DNA of 64,000 bases from Gemmatimonadota bacterium (GTDB lineage Bacteria > Gemmatimonadota > Gemmatimonadetes > Gemmatimonadales > GWC2-71-9): the NCBI GenBank assembly GCA_003222035.1, contig QHUS01000049.1, positions 1-64,000 of the forward strand, read 5' to 3'. Below the pieces are notes generated by a model. It ran no database searches, was not told where the DNA came from, and was given only the letters and a program-made list of their open reading frames with translations. The translations under genes and the position numbers were made by a program. Below, piece after piece: positions 51,753 to 60,939 of the stretch. The first letter of the stretch is position 1. Each line of letters begins with the position of its first letter.

Positions 51753-53164
51753 GCGTCACAGCCGCCGCGCCCGGCGCCGCGCTGCAGACCGTGCGCGATC
51801 CGCTGGCCCTGGCGCTCGACCGGGCTGCCGGCGCGCGCCCCATCGAGGGCAACCGGCTGCAGCATTTTGCCGACAGCCCGCGTGCCCTCGACGCCATGCT
51901 CGCTGCGATAGCTGATGCACGTCGCTGGGTGCACTTCGAGAACTACATCATCCGCGACGACGCCACGGGCCGGCGCTTCGCAGCCGCGCTCGCCGACCGG
52001 GCACGCGCCGGCGTTCGGGTACGCGTGCTGTACGACGCGCTTGGCTCGTTCGGCACGTCACGCAAGTTCTGGCGCCGCCTCGTGCAGGCCGGCGTCGCGG
52101 TGCGTGCATTCAACCCCCTCCTTACGCTTCGGCCCTACGAGCTCGTGTCGCGTGATCACCGCAAGCTGGTCGTCGCCGACGGCGGCTGGGCAATGGTGGG
52201 CGGGCTGTGCATCGGTGACGAGTGGGCGGGCGACCCGGCGCGCGGGCGACGTCCCTGGCGCGACACCATGGTCGCGGTGACCGGGCCCGCGGCGGCCGCA
52301 TTCGACGGCGCGTTCGCCCGGCTCTGGGACCGCGCCGGCGGGCCGCTCCCGCCCGACGAGCTCGATGCCGATCCCGCCCCGGCCGGCGGCTCGAGCGTGC
52401 GGGTCGTGGAGGGCGTGCCCGGACGCGCCCGGGTGTACCGCGCCGTGGAGCTGCTGGTCGCCAGCGCGGCCGAGCGTCTCTGGATCACCGATGCGTACCT
52501 GATTCCTCCGGCTCCGTTGTACGCCAGTCTGCTGGACGCGGCGAAGAGCGGCGTGGACGTCCGGCTGCTGGTCCCGGGCGCGACCGACCTGCCGGTGGTG
52601 CGCAACTTCACGCGCGTGGGCTACCGCCAGCTGCTGCGCGCCGGCGTGCGCGTCTACGAGTACCAGGGCCCGATGATCCACGCGAAGACGATGCTGGTCG
52701 ACCGCCGCTGGGCCCGCGTCGGATCGAGCAATCTGAACGTGTCGAGCCTGCTCTCGAATTACGAGCTCGATCTCGCGGCGGAGTGCGAACAGCTCACCGA
52801 AGAGCTCGCCCGCCAGTTCCGGCACGACCTCACACAGAGCAGCGAGATCGTGTTGCAGCCACGCCGCATGCGGCTCCCGCCGCGCTTGGTGGGCGAGGAG
52901 CCCGCGCAAGGCGACCCGACGCACAATCGATCGGGCTATGAGCTCGGCGCCGTCGCCGTGGTGGCATTCCGTCGCGTGGCAGGCGGGTTGCGGCGCGCGA
53001 TGGCGGTGACGGGCACCGTCGGATTCACGGTGGTCGGCGCGCTGCTGCTCGCGTTCCCGCGGGTCGCGGGAATCGTACTCGCCGCCGGATCGTTTTCACT
53101 CGCGCTGGCATTCGCGTTGTATGCGTTCGAGCGGCGCCGCACGCGGGAGAGCGATGATGGCTGA
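51749..53164 (+). CDS. Phospholipase D-family cardiolipin synthase-like protein
   Basis: 471 aa from GTG at 51749 (GTGA overlap). Two HKD motifs are present: VSRDHRKLVVADGGWAMVGG and MIHAKTMLVDRRWARVGSSNLN, so the two-half active site is complete. Two membrane-spanning segments lie at the C-terminus (about 420-465: AVTGTVGFTVVGALLLAFP, GIVLAAGSFSLALAFALYAF) rather than at the N-terminus as in E. coli ClsA. It likely joins two phosphatidylglycerols to cardiolipin. The next gene, an ECF sigma factor, starts within its last codons. Confidence 0.88.
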   Translation: MSVTAAAPGAALQTVRDPLALALDRAAGARPIEGNRLQHFADSPRALDAMLAAIADARRWVHFENYIIRDDATGRRFAAALADRARAGVRVRVLYDALGSFGTSRKFWRRLVQAGVAVRAFNPLLTLRPYELVSRDHRKLVVADGGWAMVGGLCIGDEWAGDPARGRRPWRDTMVAVTGPAAAAFDGAFARLWDRAGGPLPPDELDADPAPAGGSSVRVVEGVPGRARVYRAVELLVASAAERLWITDAYLIPPAPLYASLLDAAKSGVDVRLLVPGATDLPVVRNFTRVGYRQLLRAGVRVYEYQGPMIHAKTMLVDRRWARVGSSNLNVSSLLSNYELDLAAECEQLTEELARQFRHDLTQSSEIVLQPRRMRLPPRLVGEEPAQGDPTHNRSGYELGAVAVVAFRRVAGGLRRAMAVTGTVGFTVVGALLLAFPRVAGIVLAAGSFSLALAFALYAFERRRTRESDDG

Positions 53165-53783
53165 TGCCGGGGCCCCCCTCCCCCCTTCCCCTACCCCCCC
53201 TCCCCCTTCCCAACCCGGACAGCCCGCTGCGCGTATACCCGGGCAGGACGAGGGGGAGCTGGTCGCGCGCGCGGTCGCGGGCGACCGGGCGGCGTTCGGG
53301 ACCCTGGTGGATCGCTACGCCGGCGTGGCCCGCCGCGTGGCGCGCGCAGTCCTCGGAAATCCGGAGGACGCGGACGACGCGGCACAGGACGCGATGCTGT
53401 CGGCGCTCGTGAAGCTCGACCAGTACGATGCGCGGCGCCCGTTCGGCCCCTGGCTGCTGCGCATCGTCTCCAACGCCGCCACCGACCGTCGCCGCCGCCG
53501 CTCGGTGCGGCGGGCCGAGCCACTCGACGTAGGGCTCACGGCCGGCGGCCCGCGGCCCGACGTCACCGCCGAACGGCGCGCGCTCGGGGAGCGTCTGCGG
53601 CAGGCGCTGGCGACTCTCCCCGAGCGGCGGCGCATCGCGGTCGTGCTGTTCGACGTGGAAGGATATTCGCACGCCGAGATCGCGACGGTGCTCGGGATTC
53701 CGGAAGGGACTGTGCGATCGGAAGTGTTCCACGCGCGGCGCCGACTGCGCGCGCTGTTGGCGGACTGGAAGGAGGAGGGATGA
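53154..53783 (+). CDS. ECF-type RNA polymerase sigma factor
   Basis: 209 aa from ATG at 53154 (a second ATG follows at once); it overlaps the preceding gene by 11 bp. An N-terminal Pro-rich stretch (PPSPTPPPPSQPGQP) is encoded by a striking C-tract. Sigma-2 region: DRAAFGTLVDRYAGVARRVARAVLGNPEDADDAAQDAM, with LLRIVSNAATDRRRRR. Sigma-4 region: LPERRRIAVVLFDVEGYSHAEIATVLGIPEGTVRSEVFHARRRLR with a helix-turn-helix. It probably controls the envelope-stress/efflux genes downstream. The following small gene overlaps its stop (ATGA). Confidence 0.93.
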   Translation: MMADAGAPLPPSPTPPPPSQPGQPAARIPGQDEGELVARAVAGDRAAFGTLVDRYAGVARRVARAVLGNPEDADDAAQDAMLSALVKLDQYDARRPFGPWLLRIVSNAATDRRRRRSVRRAEPLDVGLTAGGPRPDVTAERRALGERLRQALATLPERRRIAVVLFDVEGYSHAEIATVLGIPEGTVRSEVFHARRRLRALLADWKEEG

Positions 53784-54115
53784 AGGACCTGCTGCCGTTC
53801 GATCACCGGCCCGACCCCGTGCTCGGGAACGCGCTGCGTCGCGCCCTCGACCCGGGAGACGCCACGGCGTTCGTCGCGCGCGTACTGGCCCGTGCCGAGC
53901 AGCTGCGCGCGGCGTCCTGGGACACGGTGCTCGCGCGCTGGGCGCGTGCGGGCGTGGCGGCCGCGCTCCTCATCGCGCTCGCCGCGGGCTACCTCGTCGG
54001 CCACGCGTCCGCCACGCCTGCCCCGCAGCCGAGCGTTGCGGACGCCCTGATCGCCCCGCCGGCGCACCCCGGTGAGGTCGAGATCGTCCTCGCCTCGGTG
54101 ATCGAGAACCCGTAG
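53780..54115 (+). CDS. Single-pass membrane protein, candidate anti-sigma factor
   Basis: 111 aa, overlapping the sigma-factor stop (ATGA). The N-terminal 50 residues are soluble, with helical sequence ATAFVARVLARAEQLRAASWDTVLARW. A membrane helix lies at about 57-75 (AGVAAALLIALAAGYLVG). The periplasmic tail of about 30 residues ends VEIVLASVIENP. It lacks the zinc-binding CHCC motif of ZAS anti-sigma factors. The assignment rests on its position and topology only. Confidence 0.65.
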   Translation: MKDLLPFDHRPDPVLGNALRRALDPGDATAFVARVLARAEQLRAASWDTVLARWARAGVAAALLIALAAGYLVGHASATPAPQPSVADALIAPPAHPGEVEIVLASVIENP

Positions 54116-54174
54116 GCCATCACGTCATTCCGCAAGCTCGTTACTGTGCAACCTGGTTTGGAGGGAAGGCTGTC

Positions 54175-54603
54175 ATGCTGAACCGTTCGACAACCTGGGC
54201 CGTGGTTTTCCTGGTCGCGACGTTCGCGGCGGGCATCGCCGTGGGCGCCGGCGGCCGGGCGCTGTGGGTCCGGTACGCGTCCGCCGCCGCTCCTGAGCGG
54301 TCGCGTGGCGTCGACCGCATGATGAAAGAGCTGAACGAGGAGTTGCGTCTCGATCCCGTCCAACGCGACACGATCCGCGCCATTCTGCAGCGGCACCGGG
54401 CCCGCATGACCGCGGTGTGGGAGACCGTCCGTCCGCGCTTCGACTCGATGCGGGCACAGATGGACTCGGAGGTCACGCGGCACTTGACCCCCGAGCAGCA
54501 GGTCAAATACCGCGACCATGTGAGCCATTACCGGCATCAAAGAGACCAGGCGCGGAGCGACAGCGGTGCACCGCATGGCGCCAGCGGGACGGACAAGAAA
54601 TGA
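54175..54603 (+). CDS. Spy/CpxP-like periplasmic heavy-metal or misfolded-protein sensor
   Basis: 142 aa with a GGAGGGAAGG ribosome-binding site. A membrane anchor or uncleaved signal (TWAVVFLVATFAAGIAVGAGG) is followed by a highly helical periplasmic part (about 45-125) with ELNEELRLDPVQRDTIRAILQRHRARM split over two helices and RHLTPEQQVKYRDHVSHY, the LTxEQ-type motif of the Spy/CpxP/ZraP group. Such proteins act as chaperones or sensors of envelope stress. Its stop overlaps the TolC gene start (ATGA). Confidence 0.75.
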   Translation: MLNRSTTWAVVFLVATFAAGIAVGAGGRALWVRYASAAAPERSRGVDRMMKELNEELRLDPVQRDTIRAILQRHRARMTAVWETVRPRFDSMRAQMDSEVTRHLTPEQQVKYRDHVSHYRHQRDQARSDSGAPHGASGTDKK

Positions 54604-55912
54604 TGGGCGCGCGACCTGCAGTCCTGGCGTGTGTCACCTCGGCCTGGTTCACGGCCGGGCTCGGTGCCCAGCAGGCGGTGGCGCCGCCGACACTGGTCCA
54701 GGTGTCGCTCGTCGAAGCGGTGCGGCGGGCGCTCGAGGTGCAGCCCGCGGTTATTCAGGCCCGGGGAGACCAGCGCACCGCGGGTGCCAATGAGCGGGCG
54801 GCGGCCGGGGCCTTTTTGCCGACCCTGTCGCTCGGCGGTTCTTCCAACAACGCGTCGTCGAACCGATACAACACGGCGACAGGCCAGATCGTCACCGTGC
54901 CGACCAACACGAGCTACTTTGGAGCCCTCAACGCGAGCCTCGAGCTGTTTGACGGCTTTCAGCGCACCGCGACCAAGCACGCCGCGTCCGCGACCGCCGA
55001 CGCCGCGGATGCCGGCTACATCAACCAGCGCGCCCAGGTCACGGCCACGACCCACCAGGTCTTCTTCACCGCGCTCGCGGCACAAGAGCTCGTCCGCGTT
55101 GCCGCGGCGCAGCTGGAGCGTGCCAAGGTGGAGCGGCAAATCGCGGTGAACAAGTTTCAGGCCGGTGCGGCCACGCGCTCGGACACACTCACCGCGACCG
55201 TCGATGTGGGCACGGCGCGGCTGGCGCTGCTGCAAGCGAACGCGAACCTGGCCACCTCGCAGGCCAACCTCGGTCGCCAGATCGGCGTGGACCAGCAGGT
55301 ACGCGCGCAGCGCGACTCGGTGTTCCCCCCCTTCCCCGACACGACAGGCCTGCGGCAGGAGGTGCTCGACTCGTCGCCACAGGTGCGGCAGGCATTCGCC
55401 CAGCTGAGTGCCGCCCGCTCGCTCGTGACCGTGGCGCGGTCGCAGTACTGGCCGACGCTGTCGGCGTCGTACTCGAGCGGGTATACCGGTCTCGGCGCGC
55501 CTTGGACGTCGACGCAGAGCTACGTCAACAACTGGTCGCTCCGGTTCACCGTCAGCTGGACGCTGTTCAACGGGTTCACCCGTGAGGCCGACCAGGTGTC
55601 GGCCGCCGTGACGCGCGACGTCGCGGAAGCGCAGGCGGCAGACGCCCGGCGTGGCGTCAACGCCGAGCTCACGCAGCAACTCGCGGCGGTCGCCACCGCG
55701 TACGAGCAGATCGAGATCAGCGACGCCAACGTCGCGGCCGCCACGGAGGCGCTGCGCGTCACACAGGAGCGCTACCGCCTGGGCGCCGGCACCCTGCTCG
55801 ATCTCCTCACGTCCCAGGCCAATATCACCCAGGCCGAGGTCAATCAGGTGCAGGCGCGTTTCACCTATCTGATTGCTCGCGCCCAGGCCGAGGCCCTCGT
55901 GGGGCACACGTT

Positions 55913-55916
<4 letters not shown>
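54600..55916 (+). CDS. TolC-family outer-membrane efflux protein
   Basis: 438 aa from ATG at 54600 (ATGA overlap; a second ATG follows). The signal peptide ends near GLGAQQAV. The two TolC halves, each with long helices, are visible: [47 protein letters not shown], then [22 protein letters not shown] and [23 protein letters not shown]-type ends. It is the outer-membrane exit duct for the tripartite pump encoded by the following genes. The next gene start overlaps its stop. Confidence 0.93.
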
Positions 55917-56650
<734 letters not shown>

Positions 56651-56652
56651 TC

Positions 56653-58140
56653 GTGCGGCGGCATCTCCTGGTCGGTTGGACGGCTGCGGCAGCGCTGAGC
56701 TGCCAAAAGGCCCAGACGGCGCCGCTCTACGAGGCGGTCCCGGTGGAGCGTCGTGACATCGTCGTCACGGCGAGCGCGTCGGGCGTGATGCAGCCGATCC
56801 TCACGTTCAGCGTGAAGTCCAAGGCGTGGGGCGAGATCATCGAGATGCCCGTGCAGACGGGCGACCAAGTCAAGCAGGGCCAGCTGCTCGTCCGGATCGA
56901 CCCGCGCATTCCGCAGCAGAACCTCGCGCAGGCACAGGCCTCGCTGGACAAGGCCCGCGCGCAGCTGGAGACCGCCACGGCGCAGTTCAAGCGAAGCGAC
57001 GCTCTGTTCCGTACCCAGTCGATCGCGGAGACCGAGTACGAATCGTCCAAGCTCGCCTACGCCACCGCCCAGGCCGCCGTGGTCAACGCGCAGGCGGGCC
57101 TCCAGACCGCCAAAGATGCGATGCAGGATACGCACGTGCGCGCGCCGATCACCGGCTCGATACTCGAGCTCGATGCCGTCCTGCGCACCGTGATCTCGAG
57201 CCCGACGTTGGGCGGCGGCACCGTGATTCTCAAGATGGCGAATCTCGATACCATACAGGATTCCGCGATGGTGGCGGAGACCGACATCGGCAGAGTGCAG
57301 CCGGGCCTCCCGGTGACGATCACCGTCGATGCCTTCCCCAACCGCACGTTCGACGGGACGGTGCTGAAGATCGGCCCGCAGGCCCAGGTCGTCCAAAACG
57401 TCACGAGCTTCCCGGTGTTCGTGAACATCCCGAACCCGGGTCACCTCCTCAGGCCGGGGATGAACACGGACGTCCGGATTCACACCGGACGTCGCGACGG
57501 CGTGCTCGCCGTGCCGTACGCCGCGCTACGGACCCCGCGCGACGTCGCGTCCGGCGCCGCGGTGCTCGGACTCGATGCGCAAGTCGTCGACCAGCAGATC
57601 GCTGCCGCGACCGCGGCTGCCGCGCCTAACCCTTCCTTGCAGCGCCCCGCGGGCGACTCGACCAGCGGCGCTCGGCCGCTGGCACCGGGAACGATCACGA
57701 CCCCGAACGGCCGGGTGATCACGCTCCCCCCGGGAGTCACGGCGGATCAGGTGCAAAAGGCGATCGCGAAGATGCGCAGCGGCGCAGAGCCGACCGCAGC
57801 CGAACGGGCGTTGCTCGCCCAGGTGTTCGGTCGAGGGCAACGTTCGGGCGCTCGCGACGGCGGCGGCGCCGGAAACCGGAATGCGCGTGGCGGCAACTCC
57901 TACATCGTCTTCGTGCGCCGGACAGGAAACGTCGTCGCGCTGCCCATCAAGACCGGTCTATCCGACCAGGACTACGTGGAGGTCACGAGCGGCTTGACGG
58001 AACGCGACACCGTGCTCGTCCTCCCGAGTGCATCGCTGGTCCAGTCGCAGCAGCAGTTCCGCCAACGCTTCCAGAACGTCACCGGCGGCGGGCTGCCCGG
58101 TTTGCGGCAGCAGCAATCTCAACCCGCGGGGGCCCGATGA
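56653..58140 (+). CDS. MacA-type efflux adaptor lipoprotein, copy 1
   Basis: 495 aa from GTG at 56653. A lipobox ends the signal (AALSCQK). Membrane-fusion-protein parts in order: beta-barrel/lipoyl strand VEAVPVERRDIVVTASASG-type start, EIIEMPVQTGDQVKQGQLLVRIDPR, a hairpin of coiled-coil helices (about 95-165) and ITVDAFPNRTFDGTVLKIGP. Between VPYAALRTPRD (about 300) and YIVFVRRTGNVVALP (about 418) sits an insertion of some 115 residues with a conserved core (NGRVITLPPGVTADQVQKAI...AERALLAQ). The same insert is in the next gene, of which this is a tandem paralog. Confidence 0.9.
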   Translation: MRRHLLVGWTAAAALSCQKAQTAPLYEAVPVERRDIVVTASASGVMQPILTFSVKSKAWGEIIEMPVQTGDQVKQGQLLVRIDPRIPQQNLAQAQASLDKARAQLETATAQFKRSDALFRTQSIAETEYESSKLAYATAQAAVVNAQAGLQTAKDAMQDTHVRAPITGSILELDAVLRTVISSPTLGGGTVILKMANLDTIQDSAMVAETDIGRVQPGLPVTITVDAFPNRTFDGTVLKIGPQAQVVQNVTSFPVFVNIPNPGHLLRPGMNTDVRIHTGRRDGVLAVPYAALRTPRDVASGAAVLGLDAQVVDQQIAAATAAAAPNPSLQRPAGDSTSGARPLAPGTITTPNGRVITLPPGVTADQVQKAIAKMRSGAEPTAAERALLAQVFGRGQRSGARDGGGAGNRNARGGNSYIVFVRRTGNVVALPIKTGLSDQDYVEVTSGLTERDTVLVLPSASLVQSQQQFRQRFQNVTGGGLPGLRQQQSQPAGAR

Positions 58141-59555
58141 GCAGGTATACAATGCGCCTGTGCGCAGCGGCCGTCACACTGGTCGCGGTGCTATCGTGCC
58201 GCAAGGACGCCCCCGTCCCGGCATACGAGACGGTGCCCGTGGTCCGGCGCGACATCGTCGTGTCCGCCACGGCGTCCGGCGTGATCCAGCCGATCCTCAC
58301 GCTGAGCGTCAAGTCGAAGGCGTCGGGAGAGATCATCGCCATGCCCGTCCAGACGGGCGATGAAGTGAAGCAGGGCCAGCTGCTGGCGAAGGTCGATCCC
58401 CGCATCCCGCAGAACAACCTGACCCAGGCCCAGGCCAACCTCACGGTGGCGAAGGCGCAGCTCGACAACGCCACCGCGCAGCTCAAGCGCAGTCAGGCCC
58501 TGTATCAGACCCAGTCGATCACACAGGCTGGATACGATTCGGCGCAGCTCTCGGCCGCGACCGCCCAAGCGGCCGTCGTGAACGCACAGGCGAATCTGCA
58601 GACCGCAAAGGACGCGATGGAGGACACGCAGGTCCGCGCGCCGATCACCGGCACGGTGCTCGAGCTGGACGCGGTGCTCGGCACGGTCATTTCGAGTCCG
58701 ACCAACGACGTGAGCGGCGGCACGGTCATCCTCAAGATGGCGAACCTGGACACCGTGCAGGTGTCCGCACTCGTGGACGAAACCGATGTCGGCACGGTGC
58801 AGTCCGGCTTGCCCGTCACCATTACCGTCGATGCGTTCCCCAGCCGCACCTTCGACGGCAGCGTTCTCAAGATCGAGCCGCAGGCGCAGGTGACCCAGAA
58901 CGTCACGATGTTCCCCGTCGAGGTGAACATCCCCAACGTGGGCCATGTGCTCAAGCCGGGGATGAACACGGAGGTCGAGATCCACATCGGGCAGCGCCAG
59001 GGCGTCCTGGCCGTGCCGAACGCGGCGCTGCGGACGCCGCGCGACGTGGCCTCCGCGGCGGGGGTACTCGGCCTCGATGTGCCAACCGTCGAGCGGCAGC
59101 TCGCGTCCGGGGTGGCGGATGCGACGCCGCGCGCCGGCGCCGACCCGTCGGCGGGCGACGGCGGCAAGCTGCACGCCGCCGAGCCAAAGCCGGGCCGTGC
59201 GACGTTTACCACGCCCAGCGGCCGGGTGATCACGCTGCCCCCCGGAGTCACGCCGGACCAGGTGCGGGCCGCGTTCGCGAAACGAATGACCGGGCAGGAG
59301 CTGACCCCGGCGGAGCAAGCGCTGCTGGCCCAGATCCGCACCCAGTTCCAGGCGTCGCGCGGGGGCGACTCGGCGGCGGCCGGAGATGGCGCGAGCACGG
59401 CGCGCTACATCGTGTTCGTACGGCGCGGGGGCAAGGTCACGGCGACGCTGATCCGGACCGGGCTCACCGATCAGGACTACATGGAGGTGACGGGCGGGCT
59501 CACCGAGAAGGACACCGTGATCGTGCTCTCGAGCACGACGGGCGGGGGTAAGTAG
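58137..59555 (+). CDS. MacA-type efflux adaptor lipoprotein, copy 2
   Basis: 472 aa from ATG at 58137, overlapping the first adaptor stop (ATGA); ATG at 58152 is a possible later start. The lipobox is VLSCRK. The domain order equals copy 1: YETVPVVRRDIVVSATASG, IIAMPVQTGDEVKQGQLLAKVDPR, a coiled-coil hairpin, and ITVDAFPSRTFDGSVLKIEP. The insert between VPNAALRTPRD and YIVFVRRGGKV contains SGRVITLPPGVTPDQVRAAF...ELTPAEQALLAQIRTQFQ. Two different adaptors for one pump may form a mixed hexamer or serve alternative substrates. Confidence 0.9.
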   Translation: MSRYTMRLCAAAVTLVAVLSCRKDAPVPAYETVPVVRRDIVVSATASGVIQPILTLSVKSKASGEIIAMPVQTGDEVKQGQLLAKVDPRIPQNNLTQAQANLTVAKAQLDNATAQLKRSQALYQTQSITQAGYDSAQLSAATAQAAVVNAQANLQTAKDAMEDTQVRAPITGTVLELDAVLGTVISSPTNDVSGGTVILKMANLDTVQVSALVDETDVGTVQSGLPVTITVDAFPSRTFDGSVLKIEPQAQVTQNVTMFPVEVNIPNVGHVLKPGMNTEVEIHIGQRQGVLAVPNAALRTPRDVASAAGVLGLDVPTVERQLASGVADATPRAGADPSAGDGGKLHAAEPKPGRATFTTPSGRVITLPPGVTPDQVRAAFAKRMTGQELTPAEQALLAQIRTQFQASRGGDSAAAGDGASTARYIVFVRRGGKVTATLIRTGLTDQDYMEVTGGLTEKDTVIVLSSTTGGGK

Positions 59556-59557
59556 CG

Positions 59558-60772
<1,215 letters not shown>

Positions 60773-60786
60773 TCGGCTTCGCCGAA

Positions 60787-60925
60787 GCGTGAGTGGTGCG
60801 TGGTGAGTGGTTGCTGACGATTCGTCGGCGTCCCTCAGCGTCGCAGCTCCCCAATTTCCGGATAGAACCACGCACCACCCACCACGCCTGTTTTTCCGGA
60901 TAGTACCACGCACCACACACCACGC
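60787..60925. repeat. Direct and inverted repeats in the spacer after the efflux operon
   Basis: A 33-bp unit starting TTTCCGGATAG and ending CACCACGC occurs at 60855-60887 and again at 60893-60925 with only two differences (spacing 38 bp). A related stretch on the opposite strand lies at 60787-60812 (GTGGTGCGTGGTGAGTGG core), which could pair with either copy. T-rich tracts follow each direct copy. It may work as a terminator region, or be a mobile repeat; no gene is present. Confidence 0.6.
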
Positions 60926-60939
60926 ATATTTTTTCTCGC

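Noticed and set aside
60855-60925. A CRISPR-like array after the efflux operon.
   Set aside because: There are only two direct copies, at a 38-bp spacing with a 5-bp gap, so no spacer of CRISPR length and no cas gene.
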